Below are positions 1-5,691 of a stretch of 7,576 nt of DNA, in pieces. Where the stretch lies: the NCBI GenBank assembly GCA_009695395.1, contig SIBB01000160.1:1-7576 (forward strand), written 5' to 3'. A program made the position numbers and the translations under genes. Every line of letters starts with the position of its first letter. The stretch's first letter is position 1. Source of the DNA: Pedosphaera sp. GTDB lineage: Bacteria > Verrucomicrobiota > Verrucomicrobiia > Limisphaerales > SXTU01. The notes below the pieces were generated by a model. The model made no database searches, was not told the origin of the DNA, and saw nothing but the letters and a program-made list of their open reading frames with translations.

Positions 1-501
1 GAGCGCGGAGAACGCGGTGCGGGAGTTGGCCACCGTGTTGATGCGGATGCCGAACCACGCCACGCCGTAGCTGCCGAGGATGCCCAAGATGGAGCAGAGC
101 AGGATGACCACCACGTCGGTGATGCTCTTGTGCTGGAGAATCTTGAAGTAATAGAAAATGCACGCCGCGATGAGTATCCAGAGTATGGAGAGGAACTTGC
201 CCTGCTGGAACAGGTAGGTCTTGCACGTGTGCCAGATGATGTCGGACACCTCGTGCATGGACTGGTGGACTTGGAGCGCCTTGGTCTGCTGATACTGCAC
301 CCAGCCGTAGAACGACCCCAGCGCGCACACGACGATGCCGAAATACATCAGCGCGTAGCCGCTCACCTGGCTGCCGAAGAGGTTGAACGAGACCTTGCTC
401 AGGTCCGGCAGGTTGATGTCCGCCTCGCCGGCGAAGGCCGGTAAGGAGGCCAGGAAGGTGACGAGGAGAAACCCGAGGAACCGCGATTTACCTTTCAGCA
501 T
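1..501 (-). CDS. hppA: Membrane-bound ion-translocating pyrophosphatase, N-terminal 167 residues (partial)
   Basis: Membrane pyrophosphatases hydrolyse cytoplasmic PPi to phosphate and use the energy to pump H+ or Na+ across the membrane. This reading frame starts at ATG 501 and stays open to the left edge, giving 167 of the roughly 650-800 residues usual for the family. Visible: a signal-peptide-like start (residues 1-24, Lys/Arg then a hydrophobic run ending PAFA), then hydrophobic segments at about 49-67, 103-121 and 129-151. The segment GIRINTVANSRTAFSAL (151-167) matches the family's early conserved cytoplasmic stretch after a membrane helix, as does the alternating polar stretch after the first helix (VQYQQTKALQVHQSM, 68-82). 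The PPi-binding motifs and the residue that decides K+ dependence lie outside the window, so H+ versus Na+ specificity is unknown. No Shine-Dalgarno sequence precedes the ATG. It lies 171 bases downstream of the C45 gene on the same strand and may have its own promoter. Family call fairly certain. Confidence 0.85.
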   Translation of the reverse strand, partial: MLKGKSRFLGFLLVTFLASLPAFAGEADINLPDLSKVSFNLFGSQVSGYALMYFGIVVCALGSFYGWVQYQQTKALQVHQSMHEVSDIIWHTCKTYLFQQGKFLSILWILIAACIFYYFKILQHKSITDVVVILLCSILGILGSYGVAWFGIRINTVANSRTAFSAL

Positions 502-519
502 AATGAGTCTTGTGGACTG

Positions 520-576
520 TGTTTTGTTGGCGCGAGGTCGTTATCGACACCGGACCGTGCTTTGTTTTGTTCGGCG
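520..576. repeat. Imperfect direct repeat in the gap upstream of the pyrophosphatase
   Basis: tgttttgttggcg (520-532) recurs 43 bases later as tgttttgttcggcg (563-576), with one inserted base. It lies just upstream of the pyrophosphatase start (minus strand). It could be a regulator binding pair or chance T/G-rich sequence; nothing here decides. The rest of the 502-672 gap shows only a weak -35-like TTGACC on the minus strand (609-614) without a convincing -10. Confidence 0.3.
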
Positions 577-651
577 ACGCGCCAGTGAGTAGAGGGAAGC
601 AAACCGAGGGTCAAGCCCTATTCCCGACGAGGCCAAAAGTGGTTCGCACGG

Positions 652-671
652 CTTGCGCGCGGCTGCGCAAG
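652..671 (-). terminator. Hairpin one base after the C45 gene stop codon
   Basis: CTTGCGC (652-658) and GCGCAAG (665-671) form a perfect 7-base-pair stem with a 6-base loop, starting one base past the stop codon of the C45 gene (673-675). The stem is GC-rich, but no T-run follows on the minus strand. It may be a Rho-dependent or attenuating stem or a 3'-end stabiliser rather than a classical intrinsic terminator. Confidence 0.4.
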
Positions 672-672
672 T

Positions 673-2595
673 TCAGTTGCCCGAGGCCGCCTCTGGCTTC
701 AACGGCGGGTTTCCGGCCAGCAGTGCGGCGAGGTTGTAGTGCGTGTAGCGGGTGTGGCTGGCGGGGTTCTTCGAGTCCGCGTTGGCCACCCAGAAGTCCA
801 GCGTGTCCGGCGCGAAGAGGACGGAATGGATGTTCGAGGTCATGCAGACGGGCCGGGTCATCAGGTCGCGCGCGCCATCCATGTCGAGCTTGCCGAAGCC
901 GCCCTTCACGCGGCGGGCCAGCTCCTCGTAACGGTCGCCAGCACTCAGGAGCACGGCGTCCTTGATGGGATGCGGGAGCTGCGGGTGCGCCTGGTTGGGC
1001 AGGACGACCTCGAACTTCGTCGGTGTCGCCGCAATGCCCACGGCGCGCTTCGATTTGCCGTCGGCGATGACGTAGTAGTATTCGCAGGTGCGCGGGCCGC
1101 GCTGCATGATGGCGAGGGCTTCGTCAAGCGTGCCGGCCTTCTCCATGACTTCGCGGATGAGCTGCGCCATCGGCTTGCCGTCCCACTGGCCTTCGCCGCG
1201 CCCGCCCATCTCGCCGACGCTGATGTGCTTCGCGTTCATGGCCGTGACGGAACCGATGAAGCCGGCATAGCTGATGTTGACCCACGCGTGGCCTTGCTCC
1301 GGCTGGTGGACGATGACCGTGGCGTTCTGCTCCAGCCCGATGCCCTTCATGTAGTCGAGCACGCGTCCGTGGTAAATGCGTCCGCCCACCGTGGCGTCAC
1401 CGAAGACCGCGAAGCCGCTGCAATGAAACAGCTCTGGGAAGTAGTTTGCCAGCCGCGCCTCCTCGCGCAGGACGCCCGCCGCCGAAGCCATCGCGTCCAT
1501 CTCGCGCGTGTAGCGCGGGTCCACGAATTTCCCGAAGCGGCCCGTGGCTTCCTCAATCTCGCTGAAGAACCAGCGCGATTTCGCGAACGAGCTGCCGACG
1601 CCGACGCCGTAGAGCACGCGGTCCATGAGGTTTTGCACCTCGGCCTTGAGCAGGGTGCCGTGCTGTGCGCCCATTTCCTCGGGCGTGCCCTTGAGGAAAA
1701 GCACCTTCGTCCCGTCATGAACTTCCAGCCGGCCCGCCCCGTGCGAGGCGACCAAGCGGCGCTCGCCGGTGACGGGGCCGAGCGAGGGAACCTGATTGTC
1801 GAGCATCGAGGGCGCGACTTGCAGGAAGCGCACGATGTGGGCGAGCGCGACCTTTTCCACCTTGTCACCAGCGTTGGTGGGGAGCTTCCACTTCTCGTCA
1901 GGCCACGCGGCCTCCTGCTTCAAGTTCCGCAAATCCACCGTGACGAAAGCCTTATTGCCATCCGACCAACCGAGGCGCGCGGGCAGGCCGTCGGTGGCGC
2001 GCACCCACAGGTGCAGAGTGCCGGCGGGAATCTTGAGTGCCTCGATGGCCTGCGGCTGCGGCGTGGCGCGCAACACGCGGCAAGTCACGCCATCGAGTTG
2101 TTCGTCTTCGCCGCGCTCGACTTTGCAGAGGAGCGGCAGCAGCGCGAGCTGTTCGCGCGGCAAGGGGAGTTTCCATTTGCCGAGCTTGGTGTCGTCCAGC
2201 TTGTCCGGTGCGCTCGCGAACCGCGCGATGCCGGGTTGGCCCACAACGCTGAACTTCTTCCCGGGCGCGTGAATCCACAGCGACTCGCCGTCGCGGCCCG
2301 CCGCGTAGGGTTCGCCGTTGATATCCGCAGCGAGGCGGAGTCGGTTCGGGGCCTGCCACGCGAAGTCCAGCTCGCGACCAAGCAAGTCGTTGGGCAAACC
2401 ATCGGCGCGGGAAATCTTCAATGTGGCAGCGAGCGTCTGCGCGGGTGCACCGGGAGTTGGCTCGATGAGCGCGGCGAGTTTGATCAGCGCCTGGCTGAAC
2501 AGCTCGACGGACGTGGGCTTCGGAGTTTCCTGCGCGCGGGAGATCGGGGCAGCCAGCAGCAACGCAGCGATGAGCAGCAGACGGACTTGGTTCAT
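673..2595 (-). CDS. Secreted C45-family (acyltransferase-like) Ntn hydrolase with N-terminal LolA/DUF2092-like domain
   Basis: A 640-residue protein. Residues 1-21 are a signal peptide (MNQVRLLLIAALLLAAPISRA), so it should act in the periplasm or outside the cell. Residues about 30-260 resemble the beta-rich LolA/DUF2092 class: a run such as FAWQAPNRLRLAADINGE (78-95), then RDGESLWIHAPGKKFSVV (101-118). Residues about 280-625 look like the C45 family (penicillin acyl-CoA acyltransferase-like Ntn hydrolases): GTPEEMGAQHG (303-313), the presumed nucleophile Cys392 in FHCSGFAVFGD, GGRIYHGRVLDY (404-415), and the C-terminal NIHSVLFAPDTLDFWVAN (588-605). In this superfamily a precursor is cleaved just before the Cys, which then hydrolyses or transfers amide-bound acyl groups. 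Cleavage here would fall at 391/392, separating a large N-terminal part. The substrate cannot be told. It starts 45 bases after the EEP gene, probably co-transcribed. The start precedes the signal peptide directly; no Shine-Dalgarno is seen. Confidence 0.8.
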   Translation of the reverse strand: MNQVRLLLIAALLLAAPISRAQETPKPTSVELFSQALIKLAALIEPTPGAPAQTLAATLKISRADGLPNDLLGRELDFAWQAPNRLRLAADINGEPYAAGRDGESLWIHAPGKKFSVVGQPGIARFASAPDKLDDTKLGKWKLPLPREQLALLPLLCKVERGEDEQLDGVTCRVLRATPQPQAIEALKIPAGTLHLWVRATDGLPARLGWSDGNKAFVTVDLRNLKQEAAWPDEKWKLPTNAGDKVEKVALAHIVRFLQVAPSMLDNQVPSLGPVTGERRLVASHGAGRLEVHDGTKVLFLKGTPEEMGAQHGTLLKAEVQNLMDRVLYGVGVGSSFAKSRWFFSEIEEATGRFGKFVDPRYTREMDAMASAAGVLREEARLANYFPELFHCSGFAVFGDATVGGRIYHGRVLDYMKGIGLEQNATVIVHQPEQGHAWVNISYAGFIGSVTAMNAKHISVGEMGGRGEGQWDGKPMAQLIREVMEKAGTLDEALAIMQRGPRTCEYYYVIADGKSKRAVGIAATPTKFEVVLPNQAHPQLPHPIKDAVLLSAGDRYEELARRVKGGFGKLDMDGARDLMTRPVCMTSNIHSVLFAPDTLDFWVANADSKNPASHTRYTHYNLAALLAGNPPLKPEAASGN

Positions 2596-2640
2596 AGCGA
2601 GAGCGTAGAAGGCGCAGAGCGAGTGTGCAAGCTCGAGGAG

Positions 2641-3561
2641 CTACTTGTCCGGTCCGAGCGAGAAGGTGACTAGCACGGGTCGGTGGTCCGATGCCTCGCG
2701 CCACCATGGCAGCGCGAGGACACACGTCTGCTCCGGCACAACGCGGGCGGCGAGAGCGCGGTTCACCAGCACGTAGTCGAAGCGCGAGTAGGCGTCCTCA
2801 CGATTGTAGAAGTAAGTCCACGTCACGTTCGCGCCGAGGCGTTGGAGCGGGGCGTCCGGTGCGGCGCGCGTGGCCTCCTCGGGGCGCAGGTCTACGAGCG
2901 CGTTGCGGGCGCGCCCGATGATGGTGCGGATGGGCTTGGCCTCGCGCGTGTCGTTGAGGTCGCCCAGCACCAGAAGCAGTGCCTCGGGATTCGTCGTGAG
3001 CCGCGCGTCAATTTTCTCGCGTAGCAAGAGCGCCTCTTGCTCCCGCAGTTCGGCTTGGTCAGCTTCGGGCACGGATCGTTTGGACTTCAAGTGCGCCGTC
3101 AGCAGCGTGAGTTGAAACTGCGGCGTGACTTGGATGTCGAGTTCCACAAACCCCCGGCTCACGCGGAAGCGCCGGCCATTGAGGAGGAAGCTGTCGTCCG
3201 TGTGCGGTCGCCGCGCGACGATGGGAAAGCGGCTCAGGACGGCGACGTGGATGTTTGTGTCGCGGCCGCTGATGTGTTCCCAGTGCGGGTAGTTGAGGCC
3301 GGCGGTTTGCAGGCTGGCGCGAAGCTCCAGCAGCGCGTTGGTGCTGCCAATTTCCTGAAGTGCCAGCACATCCGCGCGCACGGCCAGCAATGTGTCACGC
3401 ACCTTGGCCTTGCCCTCGGTGGTTTTCGCGGTGCGCCCCGGCACTGGGCGGTCGAGGTAGTTCTCGACGTTGTAGGTCGCCACACTGAAGCGCTCCGCAG
3501 CACCACCCCCGGTCGCCAGCAGCCAGGCGGCGGCAAGCAGGAACAGGAGACGGGGAGGCAT
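2641..3561 (-). CDS. Secreted endonuclease/exonuclease/phosphatase (EEP) family protein
   Basis: A metal-dependent phosphodiesterase or phosphatase of the DNase I-like fold. From ATG 3561 it has 306 residues: signal peptide 1-22 (MPPRLLFLLAAAWLLATGGG then AA), then the EEP motifs in order. These are TYNVEN with Asn31, LQEIG with Glu70 (metal ligand), TAHLKSKR with His157, LGDLND with Asp201 and Asn203, RFDYVLV with Asp262, and SDHRPV with Asp292 and His293 (catalytic pair). All expected active-site residues are present, so it is probably active outside the cytoplasm. Possible substrates include nucleic acids, phospholipid headgroups or other phosphodiesters; the sequence does not choose. The frame is open upstream to 3717, but that extension translates a 9-base repeat (DPDDPDKDK) and would bury the signal peptide. 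ATG 3603 is a possible but less likely alternative. No Shine-Dalgarno precedes either. It is the first gene of the minus-strand cluster, followed 45 bases later by the C45 gene. Confidence 0.82.
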   Translation of the reverse strand: MPPRLLFLLAAAWLLATGGGAAERFSVATYNVENYLDRPVPGRTAKTTEGKAKVRDTLLAVRADVLALQEIGSTNALLELRASLQTAGLNYPHWEHISGRDTNIHVAVLSRFPIVARRPHTDDSFLLNGRRFRVSRGFVELDIQVTPQFQLTLLTAHLKSKRSVPEADQAELREQEALLLREKIDARLTTNPEALLLVLGDLNDTREAKPIRTIIGRARNALVDLRPEEATRAAPDAPLQRLGANVTWTYFYNREDAYSRFDYVLVNRALAARVVPEQTCVLALPWWREASDHRPVLVTFSLGPDK

Positions 3562-3627
3562 GGCCGGCAGGTTTAGGGAAAAGCCCGGCGGCGGCAAGCG
3601 CATCTCAGACAGAGGAGGGAGAGTTGC

Positions 3628-3654
3628 ACGCGGATGACAAGGATAACGCGGATG
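3628..3654 (-). repeat. 9-base tandem repeat, three units, minus-strand orientation
   Basis: Three contiguous 9-base units, read on the minus strand as CATCCGCGT, TATCCTTGT, CATCCGCGT. They lie 67-93 bases upstream of the EEP start in the divergent gap (3562-3779). The first and third units are identical. A similar array on the plus strand (3687-3713) points the other way. Function unknown. Confidence 0.75.
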
Positions 3655-3686
3655 GAGAAGAGCCCGGGAATGAACGGCCTTGTCTT

Positions 3687-3713
3687 TATCCGGGTCATCC
3701 GGGTCATCTACGG
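3687..3713 (+). repeat. 9-base tandem repeat, plus-strand orientation
   Basis: Units TATCCGGGT, CATCCGGGT and the degenerate CATCTACGG, contiguous, 67-93 bases upstream of the Fe-S carrier start. The consensus yATCCGsGT is shared with the opposed array at 3628-3654, so the two form a spaced, imperfect inverted pair with 32 bases between them. The distance to the gene start equals that of the opposed array. The remainder of the gap (3562-3627, 3655-3686, 3714-3779) shows no convincing promoter. Confidence 0.7.
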
Positions 3714-3779
3714 GCAAATAATCTACCCCCCGCGTTTGACACCCGGCAGCGCCGACCCTACGTTTGGGCTAGCACTCAG

Positions 3780-4130
3780 ATGAGCACCGCCACCGCCACC
3801 GAATCCGTCCTCAGTCTCACGCCCAGCGCTGCCGAGCAGGTCAAGACCATGCTCGCGAATGAAAAGGACAGCGCCGGGAAAATCCTCCGTGTCTATGTCG
3901 AGAAGGGAGGCTGCTCCGGCATGCAATACGGCATGGTCTTCGATGAGCAGCGCGATGGAGATGTGGCGGACGAGTTCCACGGCGTGGGTGTGCTTACGGA
4001 CGCCATCAGCGCCGACCTCCTGCGGGGCTGCGTCATTGACTACAAAGACGAGATGACCGGCGGCGGGTTTAAGATTTCCAATCCCAACGCCAAGCAAAGC
4101 TGCGGCTGTGGGAAGTCCTTTGAGGCCTAG
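3780..4130 (+). CDS. A-type iron-sulfur cluster carrier (IscA/ErpA/HesB family)
   Basis: A 116-residue cytoplasmic protein that receives Fe-S clusters from a scaffold and passes them to target proteins. The family's three cluster-binding cysteines are present: Cys45 in EKGGCSGMQYGM, and Cys108 and Cys110 in the C-terminal QSCGCGKSF. The middle region FHGVGVLTDAISADLLRGCVIDYKDEMTGGGFKISNPNA (residues 67-105) is typical, and the length fits. An extra cysteine, Cys84, sits in LRGCVIDY, where I recall small or polar residues in common homologues. The start at 3780 gives the normal N-terminus (MSTATATESVLSLTPSAAEQ). The frame is open back to ATG 3624, but that part translates the intergenic 9-base repeat. 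No Shine-Dalgarno is seen. It stands alone, divergent from the EEP gene and 264 bases before the next gene. I cannot assign iscA, erpA or sufA from the sequence. Clients could include ThiC encoded nearby, but that is inference only. Confidence 0.9.
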   Translation: MSTATATESVLSLTPSAAEQVKTMLANEKDSAGKILRVYVEKGGCSGMQYGMVFDEQRDGDVADEFHGVGVLTDAISADLLRGCVIDYKDEMTGGGFKISNPNAKQSCGCGKSFEA

Positions 4131-4164
4131 CCCGACTTGATCAATTGGCGCAGGCCGACAGCAG

Positions 4165-4198
4165 CCCTTCCGTGCGATGCGGAGGGGCGCTTCGTTTT
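4165..4198 (+). terminator. Possible intrinsic terminator after the Fe-S carrier gene
   Basis: CCCTTCCG (4165-4172) pairs with CGGAGGGG (4180-4187) through eight pairs including one G-T, extendable by G4164-C4188, around a 7-base loop. The weak T-run cgcttcgtttt follows. It begins 34 bases after the stop codon of the carrier gene. Stem quality is good but the T-tract is interrupted. Confidence 0.45.
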
Positions 4199-4280
4199 CA
4201 GGGGACGCGCCGGTGCTGGGAAGCTTGGATTGATTTGCCGGGAAAGGGCCCAAAGCTCGCAAAGAATTCCTACCCCGCCT

Positions 4281-4310
4281 CCCTTTGTGCCCTCTGTGCC
4301 CTTTTGTGCC
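4281..4310 (+). repeat. 9- to 10-base tandem repeat (ccctntgtg)
   Basis: Units ccctttgtg (4281-4289), ccctctgtg (4290-4298) and cccttttgtg (4299-4308, one extra T), then the start of a fourth (cc). It lies in the non-coding gap 4131-4394, which otherwise holds the terminator candidate and the 7-base array at 4353-4387. The sequence differs from the yATCCGsGT repeats but has nearly the same period. Confidence 0.65.
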
Positions 4311-4352
4311 AAAATCCCCTCTACTTCTCTGTCCATCCTGATTGAGGTTCGC

Positions 4353-4387
4353 TTTGAACCTTGAACTTTGAACCCCGAACTTTGAAC
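4353..4387 (+). repeat. 7-base tandem repeat, five units, abutting the Gfo/Idh/MocA start
   Basis: Five contiguous heptamers: tttgaac at 4353, 4367 and 4381; cttgaac at 4360; cccgaac at 4374. All end in gaac. Exactly one more heptamer length (gtcgcgc, 4388-4394) separates the array from ATG 4395, so the start codon is in phase with the 7-base period. The array occupies the place where a ribosome binding site would lie, and none is seen. Confidence 0.8.
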
Positions 4388-4394
4388 GTCGCGC

Positions 4395-5468
4395 ATGAGC
4401 CAACCCTTCCGAGTCGCGTTCATCGGCATTGACCATCCCCACGGCGCGGCGTGGCGCGAGTCGCTGCTGCATCTCGCCGGCGAAATTGCCATCGCAGCCA
4501 TCGTGCCGGAGTTTCCCGGCACGCTCGCAAGCTTGGAGGAACAACTCGCCACCGTGCCGCGCTTCGGCAGCGTTGCCGATCTTCTCTCCCAAGGCACGCA
4601 CCTCTTCGACGGCGCGGTCCTCTGCCTGCCCAACGACCGCACCCCCGCCGCGCTGGAACAGCTCGCCGCCGCTGGCAAACACGTCCTCACCGAGAAGCCG
4701 TGCGGGCTGAACGCCGCCGCCGCGCGCCTGGCCTTGGAGAAGGTCCGGCAGTCCGGTGTCGCGTTCCAAACCGGCTACCTCTGGCGTTACGACGAAGGCG
4801 CACAGCGGCTCAAGGCGATGGTTGCCGAGGGCCGCTTCGGCAAGCTCATCAGCGTCGAGATGACCTGCGTGACCAGCGACGCGAACCGGCGCGGCCCGGC
4901 GCACTTCCTCTTCGACCCGCAGTTGAGCGGCGGCGGCTTCTTCAACTGGCTCGGTTGCCACTACCTCGACTTGCTCACCTACGTCACCGGCCAGTCTGTG
5001 ACTGCCGTGACCGCGCGCACCGGAGTCTTTGGCGAGACGCCGCTGGGCGTCGAGGACGGCGGCTCCGCCATCTTCGACCTGTCGGGCGGCGGGTTGGCGA
5101 CGTTCACCGGTGGCTATTGGCTGCCACGCTGGGCGAGCGAATGGCGCTGGGCGTTGCGCGGCAGCCAGCGCTGGGTGCATTGGGATCCGAACCGCGCGGG
5201 CACCAGCGGCGTGCTGGAGATTCACGGCCCGCAGCCGCAGTTCCACGCGATGGAAGAGGTCTTCTCCCTGCCGCCGGACGCGACGCCCGGCTACAGCGGC
5301 TATCGCAGCCGAGAGTTGATTCGCGATTGGATTGCCGTCGCGCGCGGCGAGCGCCGGGAATGCCGCAACACAACAGCTTCCGCCCTCGCGACGCTGGAGT
5401 TGATGGATGCGATGTATCGCGCCAGCGCGGAGGGACGGCGGGTCCAGTTGGGGCAACGGCCCGCTTGA
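4395..5468 (+). CDS. Gfo/Idh/MocA-family NAD(P)-dependent oxidoreductase
   Basis: A 357-residue cytoplasmic protein of the family that oxidises or reduces sugars, inositols and related polyols with NAD(P). The N-terminal Rossmann part covers about residues 5-120: FRVAFIGIDHPHG (5-17) takes the place of the usual GxGxxG loop, followed by LFDGAVLCLPND (70-81) and the conserved EKP at 100-102 in GKHVLTEKPCGLN. Lys101 is the usual catalytic lysine. The C-terminal substrate domain contains GGGFFNWLGCHYLDLLTYVTG (179-199), with His189 at the position of the family's catalytic or ligand histidine. Length is normal and no signal peptide is visible. The loop GIDHPHG lacks the second and third glycines of the standard motif, so cofactor binding may deviate, although such loops occur in some subgroups as far as I recall. 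The substrate cannot be assigned. The start is set by the clean N-terminus; a 7-base repeat rather than a Shine-Dalgarno precedes it. Its stop codon overlaps a possible thiC promoter. Confidence 0.85.
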   Translation: MSQPFRVAFIGIDHPHGAAWRESLLHLAGEIAIAAIVPEFPGTLASLEEQLATVPRFGSVADLLSQGTHLFDGAVLCLPNDRTPAALEQLAAAGKHVLTEKPCGLNAAAARLALEKVRQSGVAFQTGYLWRYDEGAQRLKAMVAEGRFGKLISVEMTCVTSDANRRGPAHFLFDPQLSGGGFFNWLGCHYLDLLTYVTGQSVTAVTARTGVFGETPLGVEDGGSAIFDLSGGGLATFTGGYWLPRWASEWRWALRGSQRWVHWDPNRAGTSGVLEIHGPQPQFHAMEEVFSLPPDATPGYSGYRSRELIRDWIAVARGERRECRNTTASALATLELMDAMYRASAEGRRVQLGQRPA

Positions 5469-5492
5469 CCGGACCGCCGCGCGGCGTAGTCT
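5465..5492 (+). promoter_or_regulatory. Candidate promoter for the riboswitch-thiC transcript
   Basis: TTGACC (5465-5470, five of six matches to the sigma-70 -35 box) is followed after 16 bases by TAGTCT (5487-5492, three of six matches to the -10 box). Transcription would begin near 5499, just before the conserved aptamer sequence. The -35 overlaps the stop codon of the preceding gene, and the spacer contains the 12-base palindrome CGCCGCGCGGCG (5475-5486). The position fits very well; the -10 match is weak. Confidence 0.35.
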
Positions 5493-5500
5493 GCGCTCCG

Positions 5501-5606
5501 AATCGGGGAGCCAACCGGCCGCGCGTGCGGCAAAGGCTGAGAGGGTTGCGCGGGAGCGTGACCGACCCATAGAACCTGCTCCGGGTAATGCCGGCGAAGG
5601 GAAGCC
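5501..5606 (+). ncRNA. TPP riboswitch (THI element)
   Basis: This leader RNA binds thiamin pyrophosphate and switches off the downstream thiamin gene. Conserved parts appear in the expected order. CGGGGAGCC is at 5504-5512, its GCC pairing with GGC at 5535-5537. A P3 hairpin follows, GCCGC (5518-5522) with GCGGC (5527-5531). Then come the invariant CTGAGA (5537-5542) and GGGT (5543-5546) pairing with ACCC (5565-5568). The last parts are GAACCTG (5572-5578), CCGG/CCGG (5581-5584 with 5591-5594) around the gtaatg bulge, and the closing GCGAAGGGAA (5594-5603). The P1 stem is not clear; GGGG 5505-5508 with CCCC 5605-5608 is one option. About 85 bases separate it from the thiC ATG. I see no T-run terminator there, and thiC has no Shine-Dalgarno to mask. 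GGGAA (5599-5603) could pair with TTCCC (5624-5628) as a competing hairpin, but this is weak. Confidence 0.95.
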
Positions 5607-5663
5607 CCCAGCATCGGCCTCCTTTCCCCAACCCCCAGCAAGTCGCAGTGCGCGCCGACACAA

Positions 5664-5684
5664 CTAATTACTAATCACGAATTA
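5664..5684 (+). repeat. 7-base tandem repeat abutting the thiC start
   Basis: Heptamers ctaatta (5664-5670), ctaatca (5671-5677) and cgaatta (5678-5684) are contiguous, followed by one more heptamer length (ctctccc, 5685-5691) and then ATG 5692. The sequence differs from the tttgaac array before the upstream gene, but period, distance to the ATG and phase are the same. It is markedly AT-rich against the GC-rich surroundings. Confidence 0.65.
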
Positions 5685-5691
5685 CTCTCCC

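Noticed and set aside
130..444. A 104-residue plus-strand frame
   Set aside because: Antisense to the pyrophosphatase fragment, whose translation is unmistakably membrane-protein-like.
739..2673. A 644-residue open frame on the plus strand, opposite the C45 gene
   Set aside because: It lies entirely antisense to a gene with clear motifs and a signal peptide. Its translation is Arg/Ala/His-rich without recognisable domains, as expected of a shadow frame in GC-rich DNA.
3628..3713. CRISPR-like array
   Set aside because: Units are 9 bases, contiguous and without spacers, and no cas gene is present.
3562..3717. N-terminal extension of the EEP protein to ATG 3717
   Set aside because: The extra 52 residues translate the 9-base repeat (DPDDPDKDK) and would place the signal peptide internally.
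3624..3779. N-terminal extension of the Fe-S carrier to ATG 3624
   Set aside because: The extension translates the opposed 9-base repeat; A-type carriers start near the MSTATATES position and are about 110 residues long.
5475..5486. Palindrome CGCCGCGCGGCG as terminator of the Gfo-like gene
   Set aside because: As a hairpin it has only a 4-base stem and no T-run; kept only as a remark under the promoter candidate.
3723..5663. A 646-residue open frame on the minus strand across the Fe-S carrier and Gfo-like genes
   Set aside because: It runs antisense through two real genes, a terminator candidate, repeats and the riboswitch; low-complexity composition, no domain.
5407..5667. An 86-residue plus-strand frame over the gap before thiC
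   Set aside because: It overlaps the end of the Gfo-like gene and the whole TPP aptamer; Arg/Ala-rich with no domain.
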